A stretch of 64,000 nucleotides of DNA from Centroberyx gerrardi. Its lineage: Eukaryota; Chordata; Actinopteri; Beryciformes; Berycidae. Where the stretch lies: positions 24,810,049-24,874,048 of the forward strand of contig NC_136000.1 of the NCBI RefSeq assembly GCF_048128805.1, given 5' to 3'. The translations under genes were made by a program, and so were the position numbers. Shown piece after piece: positions 1 to 11,600 of this stretch (positions within the stretch are counted from its first letter, which is position 1; the number at the start of each line of letters is the position of its first letter). The notes under the pieces are model-generated. The model saw only the letters and a list, made by a program, of their open reading frames with translations, made no database searches and had not been told where the DNA came from.

Positions 1-2507
1 GTGATGGAGGGTTAAATCGGTTAGGGATATACAAACACGAGGAGGGAATTTCAGTGGTCGACACACTGATTTGACACGAGTGACAAAACTAGCAGGAGTG
101 CCACCCGTCCGGCTTAATGTCAAATGTGTGTATTATCCGACGTATCAGGCTGTCAACCTGTTGAGCTAATCCACTTCAGCAACAGGGCAAAGGGCCACTG
201 AACCTATGAGATTTCCTGCTGACTGACCACAGCAGACAGGGAAGAGCCGCCAGGACAGCCGGCATGCCAAACACAATGATTATTTCTAAATATAAAAAAA
301 GTCCTGAAGTACCAGGCTCCATAAATCACCTAGAATCAGTATTTGGTTGTAATCATAGGGGATCCATTTTTGTTGCTGCAACTCAGAGCTATTTGTCTTA
401 ATTTTCAGTGCTTGCAGGCATGATATTGAAGCCTGTTTCAAAAATCAAGCACCAAAAAGGTTTAGTATATCATCCCAAAAGGGAATAAGGGCCTATACTA
501 TGAAGCTTTGTCCTGAGCCTAAGGGAATATTTACAGTATCCCTGCTGGGACCAAATAGATGCCAAGAGGTCTAACAGATTGACTCACTCACAGGGATCCT
601 TCTGTCTGATGTTACAGAGACAGGTAATGGTCTGCTGCCAGTACACAGCCTACTCCATGTTCAATTTAGAAACTGAATACAGTGTGTTACAGTCTTTTGT
701 TTGAGGAAACCTTAAGTATGTCTCTAAAAACGCTGTAACACCCAGCTCACAGCTTTCTCACCGATCCAGTGATTCACTCTTTAATACCTGGAGCTAAATG
801 GCTTACAGATCTACTGGATAGAATTTTATTTGATTCCTCTTGGCACAATGTAGTTTCTGGATGTAAGAAAAAAGTAGGTAAATTACTGAAGGCCTGGAAA
901 AAGTTCCACAGACCTCAACGTTTCTACTTTTGGGAACTTTTGGTTATCTGTGGAGAACCATAGCATTCATGGAAAATTCACATACAAGTCTAAAAAGTGG
1001 TTTTGTACTGGTGGTTTGATCCCAGTGTGATTTCTGACATGCTGTCCCAGACAGCAGAGATCAAAGGGGCCTGTTCCTGGCCTAATCTCTGGTTTGTAGC
1101 ATTGGATTAAATAGTGGAGTTCTGCCCCCCACCTAATCTACAGACTACCCCTCTGTCTAAGACATGGATTAGCTGCTAACACTTGATGTGTCCTCAGCAG
1201 AATTGATCATTTTCAACAATCAAATGATTTCATCAATCAGAAGAACAACCCCCAGTTCTAAGTCTGCATCTGCTGCTAATTTGGGAAGGATTTAAATTCA
1301 TTTAAGCCTCTATGTATTTCTCTGTCTTTCTCTCTAAGCTATCAAGGAACACCTAGACATAGTAACACCAACATCTCTCCTCTCAGAAACACCCTGTACT
1401 CAAAAACAGCCACTTCAGCCTGTCTACTGTCTCAATACCAAGCCTGTTATCAGCACAACACTCAATATGGGACACACCTTACCCACTCTCATCATCAACA
1501 TGCATAGCTCTGCAGTTCAACGTGTTACAGAATAACAGACTTGTTTTTCTTACCTGTGTGTTTACAGGTGGTTCTGCATGCCTATAGCGTCTAGATCCAG
1601 AGTCCAGAGCGTGGAGCGGCCAGCACACTTCTGCTGGGATTTAGACGCTCGCCTGGGCTAACAGGATTAACCAGCAGCACCTGAAGGACGGGGCACAATC
1701 CTGGATGGTCAGCCATCGCAGATTAGCGGGGAGAAACTCACCGGACATCATCCCTATAACCTACAAACTGTCACCCCACCAGGAACACAGCTACAGCCAA
1801 GGGGTGATTCCCAACCCGCATAACCACAGATTTTAAGGATTTTATGATGGAAATTGCACATTGAACCTGGAGGAATGTACAGCCATTCAAACATGAGGGG
1901 TAATTGTGTTAGAAAGGGTTATTATCATGTTGATCCCAAACTAAACTTAGCTGTAGAAGTCCTATCCATCCTTCACCTTTTCATCTTTTAGTAATGGTTG
2001 GTCTAGATATCAACTCTAATTCAGAAATAGAATAACCAGACTCAGCTACATTATTTACTATGGGGCCTCCTGGTGGCTTGGCAGGCTAAAGTACATACCG
2101 TGTATTTGTAATGTTGTGTGTTTGCATCTGACTCATGACCTTTGACCTCTGCTATCTCCTTGCTAAAAGAACGTCTTTTTGTGTGACCTTACACTGTGCA
2201 CTGTCTGATAAAGCAGAAATGGCATAAAACTATTTTTTACCATCACAATCATGTTTTCACATAGCAAAACACACAATTACAGAAGTAGTATATAAAAAAA
2301 ATCTATTTTGTATACATAGTGCACACGGTCTCTGTTAGAGGCTAGCAAATTGCACTGGTTTTATAGAAATATAACTTTCCTCTAAGTTCAAACACACTAA
2401 GCAAAACTCCCTAGTTGAAATGATTTCAAATATTTAAAGAACTTGAGGTGAGTTGAGTTCAGTCAACAGCTTAGAGGCTGATCAAGCCCACGGCAAGAAA
2501 CAATTGG

Positions 2508-2509
<2 letters not shown>

Positions 2510-2542
<33 letters not shown>
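2510..2542. repeat. (TG)n microsatellite
   Basis: Uninterrupted TG dinucleotide run in intergenic DNA. Confidence 0.95.
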
Positions 2543-2545
<3 letters not shown>

Positions 2546-4046
2546 ACGCTTGTGTGTCCGCCAGTCCCCTACTGTCATCGGTGTCCCCTACATATTATCT
2601 CCTATCCCATCCTCATTACAGTTTTATCCCCAGCAAGTGACGCGGGTCCTGTTGCTCACTGGCCGGTGCTGAGCTATATAAAGACACCTTTTCACTAACT
2701 GTCAGGAGACAGAGAGGCAGGCAAAGCTTATTAGTAAATGGACAGAAAAGGCTCTGATGTTTTTCTTTGTGGCACAGCTGTGATCTTTTCATGGATGCCT
2801 AAGCAGACAAACTACATGAATTTGACTTTCCTCCTGCCATGAAAAGATCACATCTGTACCACAAATGGCTGAAAGAATCTTTTTTTTTTTTTCTGTTTGA
2901 ACCCAACCACAACATGGCTGGGGCCGATCAATCGCGAAGAGAGCAAAGCGAGAGGGAGGGTGAAGGAGAGAGAAACATAGAAAGATAAAAGCACGGGGAG
3001 ATGGAGAAAAAACAGGAGGAGGAGGTGAGGAGAAAGAGAGATAGAGGTGGTTGAAGGGAGAGTGAAATAAGGAAAGAGGGATCAAGAGGAGGAGAGAAAG
3101 CATGGCATAATGTCAGTAGGTGATTAGCTGGGATCCAGGACTGCTCTCATTAAAAGAATGAGTGTGAGAAACAGGACATGGCACATCCATGGGAGAGATA
3201 GAACTGAAAAATAGAGGGAGAGATGGAGAGATACAGATGCATTTTGTGACACATGTATACCAGACAGTGAAGAAAAGCCCCTCTATCTCTCTCCTTAGCT
3301 CTTATGTTATTTTTCCCAGCACTTTGCTTTTACCTGAGCAGTCCATGGATGCAGAAATCTTATTTTTTGGTTGCTTGTGATTTTGGTGATCTAAATTAAA
3401 TCTTTTTCTACTGCTGCACTTGTTTTAAGTCACTAAGTCAGTAAGAGCATCCGCCTGAAAGGTAAATTGTAAATGTGGGGATGGAATAAGCAGTCAGTAA
3501 GTCAGTCAGACAGGCAGAAAGTCAGTGAAACAGCCACACAGACAGCGAGAATGGCAACGAAATGGTGCTGATCAGGCAGCAGGCGCTGGGCAGATCCCAT
3601 TATGAGCTCAGCAGGGGATAAGCTGCGGGAACAGGCCGATGACACAGACACTGGGCCCTATAGGCTGGATTGAGGCCAGTGTGGCAACACCACACTGGCC
3701 TCAATCCTAATTAAACAACTGGATAAGCCGGGAGACAGGGGCAGTTTGGGAAGAAGATAAGAGGGGAGGAGGCAGCTTTGAGGCTGGAAAGTGACGGCAG
3801 AGTCTCTGGTAATGCGTTTCAAGCAGGTGAGTCTGCAGATAAAGACAGTGGGAGAGTGAGAGACTGCAGGTGAGTGTAAGCAAAAGGAATTACTGCTTCC
3901 AGTCAATTTAAGGGGGGAAATTATAAAGGAAATAGCAGTTAAATTGTTTTTGTTAAATTTGATGACATTGACAATTCAGTGTAACAGAGAGCGGAAAGAA
4001 TAAGAGAAAAGGAAAGGGAGAGAAAGAGAGAAAAGGCAGGCTTAAG

Positions 4047-4080
4047 TGAAAGAAAGAAAGAAAGAAAGAAAGAAAAAAAA
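4047..4080. repeat. (GAAA)n microsatellite
   Basis: Tandem GAAA units inside a longer purine-rich block (about 3990-4160). Confidence 0.9.
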
Positions 4081-4233
4081 GGAAAAGAGAAAGAGCAAGA
4101 GGAAGAGGAAGAAGAAAGAGGAAGAGGAAGAGAAGATGAAAGAGAAAGCGAGGGCAAAGGTAAAGCTGCAGTGGATCATCTGTGACGGAAGATAATCCTG
4201 ATTACCTCTGACATTAAGACATGGAGGAAGGTG

Positions 4234-4595
4234 CACTCACTCACTCACTCACTCTCTCATTCTCTCATTCTCTCACTCACTCACTCACTCACTCACTCAC
4301 TCACTCTCTCACTCACTCATTCTCTCACTCACTCACTCACTCACTCACTCACTCACTCACTCACTCACTCACTCTCTCACTCACTCATTCTCTCACTCAC
4401 TCACTCACTCACTCACTCACTCACTCACTCACTCTCTCTGACTCATTCTCTCATTCTCACTCACTCACTCATTCTCACTCACTCACTCACTCACTCACTC
4501 ACTCACTCACTCACTCACTCTCTCACTCACTCATTCTCTCACTCACTCACTCACTCACTCACTCACTCACTCACTCACTCACTCATTCACTCACA
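4234..4595. repeat. (ACTC)n tetranucleotide array, ~360 bp
   Basis: Almost pure ACTC units broken by CTCT and CATT variants at irregular spacing. The open frames across it (Leu-Thr-His-Ser repeats) are read-through of the repeat and are not genes. Confidence 0.97.
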
Positions 4596-6297
4596 CCAGA
4601 CAAAGGCAGTCACACAAGGACTCTATGCATGTGTTTGTTTGCACACACAGACATTAGCACACATACACACATATACACACATATCTGCTCCCATACACAC
4701 ACAAACATGGTTTTGCACATAAGCTTTTACTTTCACATACACAAACAGACTCCTTTTCCTCATTTTCCTCTCAGCATTTTTTTTTTTCAGCATAATGACA
4801 GTGCATTTTGTGCTGGAATTAATAAAAAACAGCAAAGGAGAAGATTTGGGAAAATTAGCAACAGGTTTCAACATTTTAGAGGCAATGATTCCCTCTGGTG
4901 GCCAAAAACAGAAGCAACATTTTGCACAGTAGGTTATAGGTGTATAGTTATATACAGTAGCATACAGCTAATAACTTGCACAGTATAAAGTGTATGCAGA
5001 GGGAAGAACTACAGTGACAGAAAGTGTTGCTTTTACCTGTGTTTTATTGTGAACTTCTTTAACATCCTCTATACCGGAGTGTACAGGCCTTACAGAACAT
5101 GCCCTGCATGCATCAACATCTTGGTAATAATCTACTGCGATTCTAGCCAAAAACTAGAGAGCACAAACAGAAACAAAATGTACAAAACTACAAATGATAA
5201 GTATAATAAAAAAAGGGAAGAAAAACTGTTTTTAAAAAACTTTCCCTCGCACTAGTTGTAGGAAAAAAAGGTCCCCCACACATTTGACATTCACAGACAA
5301 AAGGCACAATGAATCAGGTAATACTGACACAACATACTGTATGACATTAACAAGCCAAAACAGAATACAGGTACAAAGGAAAGGCTGCTGACACACAAAC
5401 CTGAAGCAAAGGTAAAGATTATTCTAGCATGTGCTGCATAGTGGCTTTACGCAGAGAAAAAGTTCTGTTTCTCAGTCCGTTGTACATCGCACTTGGGGTG
5501 TTGAACATTTAGTTTAGCCTTTACATTTAGTCTGGCTACTAGATGTGTGAGTGTGTGTGAGTGTGTTTCTATGTTGTGTTTGAGATAGAGAGAGAGAGAG
5601 ACATAGAGATTTGGCACAGTGAGGAACATACACAAGGACAGGATATAATGCATTTAGTCATGGGAGATTCAAAACCTTTACATGAGCTGCAAATAGCTTA
5701 CAAACCAAAACATTTTACTGGCTCCTTAGCTACAATCTGTATCACACACTATAAATGCTTATGTGTATTTGAGCTCAATTTCCCAAATGAAGGTGAAGCA
5801 AATTCATACATATGGAAGGACAGACGTGGGGAAAAGCAGTGAAACCCAGATAAAAGAGACAAGAAGACAGTACATGAGGAAAGAGAGAGAGCGGAAAAGT
5901 GGGAAGCAGAGAGAGAGATGAAGGAGGAAGGGAGGAGGGGTCCCACAGGAAGTCATCTCCAGCCAGCTCTCTCTCTCTCTCTCTCTCATGATGACAACAA
6001 ACGGAGCAAAAACAAGACAAGTTTGGAAAAATGAGGAACGGACTTTGCCGATCTAGGTCACGAGGCGCAACGCCAGCGCTGCCCCTCCCCGCCTCCCCTT
6101 TCTTTCCTCCCTCCCCCCTTTTCCAAAGACTGTAACTCATGCAAAGGAAATGCTGCCCCCCCCCACCCCCCCCCCCTCTCCCCTACTCCCCTTTTGAATA
6201 TTTGACTCCCTCTGTTTCATTCCTTCCCTCCTCATCCTGGCTGCAATCTCTCATCTTCCCTTTCCTTATACTTTCTCTCTCCTTTCCCTTTCTCCCT

Positions 6298-6298
<1 letters not shown>

Positions 6299-6330
<32 letters not shown>
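6299..6330. repeat. (CT)n microsatellite in a pyrimidine-rich block
   Basis: CT run inside a ~300-bp C/T-rich stretch that also holds two poly-C runs (about 6155-6176 and 6355-6368). Confidence 0.9.
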
Positions 6331-6334
<4 letters not shown>

Positions 6335-7065
6335 CCTTGCATTTTTCTCAACACCCCCCCCCCCCCCACTCCCCATGCCTGACACGACTAAATCAGCAAC
6401 ATGTGTGCGCTTAATGGAAACCAGACCCTGACCCATTCTTCTCTAGCCTGCAGGCTTCTCCCTCGCACACACTGCATCAGCTCCCACTGTATTTACTCCA
6501 TTTAACTCTAAATGCAGCATGAGCAAAAACAAAAAATAAAAAAAAAGGAACAGAGAGAGAGAAACAGTCAGAAAAAGGTAGATACTGCTATTATGTTGCA
6601 CACTGTTACATTCACAGGACGAGCTGAGGAGGAGGTGAGAAAGTACTCATTATGAAATGACTGCAAGTCAAATTACAGAACATATATTTTGGAGCGCAAC
6701 GTCTTAAAATCTACGTCTGCTAATAAAAGGAACACTCAATTTCCCTCGTTAAATGTGAAAAATTGCCCGTCTTTCACTTTATCCCTGCCCCGGGACGGGT
6801 CACACATCAATATGTCTCCGCTGGGACCGTGTTTTTAGTGGATAGTGCAGTCTGAACAGTTATTGTGGTGGAGCTGGGTGGGAGGAGGGTACGTTGGTGC
6901 CTGTGTGTCTGTGTGCAAAATCTATGTGCCTTTGTTTGGGTAAGTGGTCTCGATGTGTGCATGTGTGTGTGTGTGTGTGTGAGCATATGTGGAAATGCAT
7001 GCACAAAGAAGGACAAAGAGTATGAAGCGTACTTATGGATTTGAGCTTATGTGATGTTTGTGCAT

Positions 7066-7101
7066 GTGATTGTGCGTGTGTGTGTGTGTGTGTGTGTGCG
7101 C
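7066..7101. repeat. (TG)n microsatellite
   Basis: TG run with a CGCG interruption. It faces a CA array about 170 bp away in the opposite sense, so the two could pair in a transcript. Confidence 0.9.
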
Positions 7102-7271
7102 GTGTGTGTGTGAGAGAGAGAAGACACCAGTGGGAGATGGTGGTGAAGAACACACACAGCTGTCTCACATTCCTGTGATGGTTGGAGGACGAGCTTCCCC
7201 ACCAGTGTCTGTGTGTTTATATGGTAAATCACAGAGAGTTCTGCTTTGCACACACATATATCTGTATGCAT

Positions 7272-7320
7272 GCACACACACACACACACACACACACCTA
7301 CACACACACACACACACACA
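7272..7320. repeat. (CA)n microsatellite
   Basis: Two CA runs separated by a CTA interruption. Confidence 0.95.
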
Positions 7321-8164
7321 CGGAGTGAACTAACCTCAGCAAAACAAGAACAATCAACAACAGAATAAGGAACATAAAAAAGTGCAAATGATCTGTTACA
7401 AACAGAAAGAAAAATGTCAAGATTGGTTGAAGCACCATAGTCAAATCATAGGGAAGACTTTAATGTATGTGTGCGTGTGTGTGTGAATGAAATGTTAAGC
7501 ACACATATATGGGAATTTGTATATTTGTTTTTATGACTTTGTGTATGTGTGTGTGTGTGTATGTCTGTGTGCTTCTGTATACTGTATGTGCATTATCGAC
7601 TGTGTCTGTTTATACTAAAAAATAAACCATCTCTCCCTCCATTCTCGTCACTTTGTACAATCAGAATTGATAGAAAGGGCCCTTCCTAGTGTGTCATGTG
7701 TCTCTTTCAGTACACCTAAGGTCACTGCCACATCATTTTTATAATGTTGTGATGGAAATGAGCATTTTCTTAAAGACAGGGGGAGTCCACTCTCTTTTAG
7801 CTCGTTTTACTTATTCAGACAGTTGGAAAGCAGAGAGGGAGACAGAAGAAGAGGGAGGGGGGGGGGGAGGCACAGGAGAAAAAAAACTTCTGGCAGGATT
7901 CAATTCGAGGCCAGCAGGGGGAAACTTGCAGCCGCTGGACTCTCTGGGCATGAGCCTTATTTCACATGTGAGCAGTGTGTGACTCCAAAACTCAAGCAAT
8001 GATGCCTTATGTGGAGTCTTATAATACGTACTGTAACGATGCTTATTTCCACCACGACATAATTACCAAAAAAAAACGTTGATGCCAGCAACCGTACCGG
8101 ACAAATGATCGTTGGAGAACATGGGAATGCCCCTTTTATCTTCCATTCTGACCCTGCGTCCGCG

Positions 8165-8661
8165 TCACACCCAGTCCTGCAGCGAGCGTTTGCAGTGCAC
8201 CAAGACCCTCGGCGTCTCTTTCTTCTGCAGAGTCCTGAGGATGGCGTAGATGAGGACCAGTATACACAGGATCAGCACCAGCGGGACCGTCACCATGATC
8301 AGGGTCATGACCTTCGACTCGTTGTCGGCCACCGTCACGACCACGTTCACCTCTTTGTCCTTCCCCTCCTCCTCCCCTCCGTCTGTGTCGTCCGGGTTAT
8401 AGTCCGCGTCCGAGGTCCGGCCTTTCCCCGCGTCTCTGTCCGGTTCTTGGTGCGTGCCTCCGCCTCCGTCCGAGGGGTCAACCGGTTTGTCGGGCGTAGG
8501 CCGCTTTCTGTCCGTGTCCGCGTCCGCGTCGGGCTCTGGGTCGGCGACTCCCGAGCAGCCCATGAAGTCCTTGAGGATGGAGCGAGGGTAACCTTTGTCG
8601 GCCGCCGTCCTGCGGTTGTCGAACCTCCAGTAATTGGTGCCTTTGTAGAAATAGGTGTAAG
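8165..8661 (-). CDS. mmp15: mmp15 coding exon 10 (last)
   Basis: Encodes the end of hemopexin blade 4 (to FMGC, Cys604), an Asp/Glu-rich stem, the transmembrane helix and the cytoplasmic tail, then TGA at 8165-8167. The acceptor is CATGCAG at 8662-8668. Confidence 0.95.
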
Positions 8662-11600
8662 CTGCATGGGAGAAAGAGCGAGAGACAGGAAAGAGTGTGA
8701 TTTTCTGTTCATTTTATCATTTTCTAATGTCTTCCAGATATCCTTTTTTTAGTCGTTTGATTAACTTTGTTCAAAGAGAAGACAGAACATAACTGTAAGA
8801 AATAGAGAAAGAGGGGGGGAGTAAATCTAGAAAAGTAGCTGACACAGTATTTGAAACCAAGCCCATATGATTCACAGACTTTTTACCAATTCTGCAACTT
8901 GTACAAACTTGCTCAATTGTAAACTCATTCACCTTGACATTTGTCTTGACAAAGTAAAGGTGCTTTCAATTTTTGTGGGAAAAAAAAAAAAAAATCAACT
9001 ACAGTCTCTGCCATGTCGCTTTAGGAACCACTGTGGCCTTTGCACTCCCTTCTTCATTAGCAGCTTTTCCACAGTAAGGGCCAATGGGACCTGGGCTGAT
9101 GATTTTAACACTAGATTAAGGGAATAAACTACAAGAAAACAACAAATGATGCAAGATGCATAAAGAATGACATCCCCTCTCGGAGGACACTGATGGGTGT
9201 AAATGCATTCCTGCGTTGGCAACTAGAACCAGGCTGGTACAGTAGAGATGTTAGTTCAGTTTGGGTGGAGATGAGATCTGGCTGTTACAGAGCGCATTAG
9301 AGCCGCTCTGCCACAAATCTAATTTCCAGAGGAAGGATGGGCCAACCCCCAAACCAGAGCTCTCATTCCTCCCTTCTCTCCTGCCCGCTGCTCTCTCTCT
9401 CTCTCTCTCTCTCATCCCCCCTTACCCTTCCATCTCTCTCTCTGCTCTACTTGCTCCAGCCTAACCAGTCTCAGATTTAATTCTTTCCCTCTCCGTTTTC
9501 TTCCCCACCCCCTTTTCACCCCTCTCACCTTTCATTCTTCCCCTCCTCCCGTCTCTCCTCGCTCACGCTGTTGCTCCTGCTTTCACTACTCTTTTTCATC
9601 ACAGCTTTTGCCCTCCGTTGCGATTCTCACGGCCAAGGAGCCATTGCATCCCCTGCCCCCACCCGAAAAAAACATATTCGCTCTCATTGACTGATTGAAA
9701 GTAATAACGTACCCCCGTCATCACTGAGGAAGGCTCCTTTGGGTGAGTCTGGGATTCTTCCCCATCTGCTGACTGGTTTGGGGAAGTCCGGGTCTGTGGT
9801 TCGAGTCTCCTCGTTGTATCGCCAGTACCTAAACACACAGAAAGAAGTATAAAACTTGGGTCTTTCTGCCATTGTTTCACCTGGTTTAATATGGAAGCTC
9901 ATAAAGACCCATAATCAAATGCTGACAAATAGTGTTTTTTCTGCCTCATATTCATGCTATGAGGTGAAGTCAGTTTTACAGTGACAAGTCCAGTTAAAAA
10001 GACTAACAATAGCTCACTGTCTTCATTCTTGATACTGCTTTTGAATGTACAAGGTGACAATTGGATTGACATTACACCATGATTTTATCGTGTGTCTGTA
10101 TGCATGTGTGTGTGTCTGTAATATACCTGTCTCCTCTGAAGAAGTATGTGTATCCATTGGGCTCCCACCAGACTGCTGCGTCTATCCGGTCTGCGGGAAC
10201 TCCCTGTCCGTACTCGTGTAGCGGCTGTGGGTATCCTGGTACCACGTCAGCCTCTCTGAACACCCAGTACCTGTCATCTGGAGGGAGAGAAGGTAACGGG
10301 TGATGAGGAGAAGAAAGGAAGAGGAGGAGGAGAAGAGGGCCAGTCTGTCCGTATTCCTCTAATAACTGGGTAGTAGCACGACTGGCCTCTCTGCACACCT
10401 AACGCTTGTCACCTGGCAAGGAGGGGAGAAGATAAGAGAAAGGGTTAATAAAGAGAGGGAAAGAAACGGAAACAAGGGAAGAAGACAGAAAGAGAACATG
10501 TTAAGATATGGCGGGAACATAGGGCAGATGTCTTGGAGGGGGGTTTACACTTTCCAGAAGAAAAGCAGAGGGGACAGGCAAGGTAGAAAGTCTTAGCATA
10601 ACCCTCATTTTCCAGGAGTTCCTTACGTGGAAGCCAATGTCTCCTAACACCTTTGGACACAGTTTCACATTCAGCCACTTTCCAGCCCCGCTGCCAGGGC
10701 ATTGCAACATGCTGCGCTATAGCCTCACTTGTGCAGGGAGATTTTTACTCATCTACTGTATGCACTCTTAGGTTGAAATACTGTTTAATACTCAAAACTT
10801 TTGATGTGTGAGGTTTTGTGCCTCAGACACTGTTGAACCGTTCAACATTTCTGCAGGTTCTGATCGTACTATCCAAGGACCTTGCAGAGTAGACACAAAA
10901 TGCGTCCATCAACCTATCCAACCTCTTCCTAAACCTTTCGGGGATGCGACTGCGACGCATCAAAAAGCAGGAATAACGGCAGAAATCAGCAAAAATAGGA
11001 ACCTCCATTAGAAATGGATGAGAGTTATGTGATCAAAAAACGCCCGAAATCCCGAAAATGCCTGACAAATCCCTTCTCCCGTCTTCAGGGTCTTGTCCGA
11101 AAAGTGAAAGCGCTGCAGTCGGTCACATCTGGAGCGGAGCGGTGCAGAGAGGGGCTGATGCAATCCTCCACCTCTCGCTTTCCCCTTTCTCTCCTGCGGC
11201 CTCATGCTGCTCAGCTGGACGGGGGTTGAAGTGGGCCAGCTGCAGCTGCCAAGCCCCGCGAGTCTCATTCAAGACACCCAAAACACACCGATATACAGCG
11301 TGTATGCGCACAAAGAAGTGCATGCACACAAGGACACACACACATTCAGTAACACACGCATACACACATGCATACAAACACAAATTCAGCACCCTTTCCC
11401 TATCCACTGCCATATTTCAGACTGTTTATGCAGTGAGGTCATTTGGCCACAGGAAGAGTTATTTTTTCAAATAACTTCTAATGTTTTAAATATTTAACTG
11501 TGTGTGTGTGTGTGTGTGTGCCAGATACGGAGAGTTATAGCTGTGTTGAATTATTACCATCTCCTCTTAAATCATGCTGAGAGGGAAAAGCACTGAGTTT

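Larger units (their letters stand above)
1..8164. other. Intergenic region 3' of mmp15
   Basis: No supported coding exon is visible on either strand. The longer open frames are translations of low-complexity DNA. The stretch holds several simple-sequence arrays, listed separately where large, plus purine- or pyrimidine-rich blocks near 2940-3100, 4000-4140 and 5870-6370. The part nearest 8164 must contain the 3' UTR of mmp15, but I could not fix a polyadenylation signal. Confidence 0.7.

Noticed and set aside
4221..4988. 255-residue frame made of Leu-Thr-His-Ser repeats
   Set aside because: It is translation of the ACTC array; the part after the array has no domain and no splice context.
8105..8752. 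215-residue plus-strand frame
   Set aside because: It is antisense to the last mmp15 exon, whose minus-strand frame is a clear family match.
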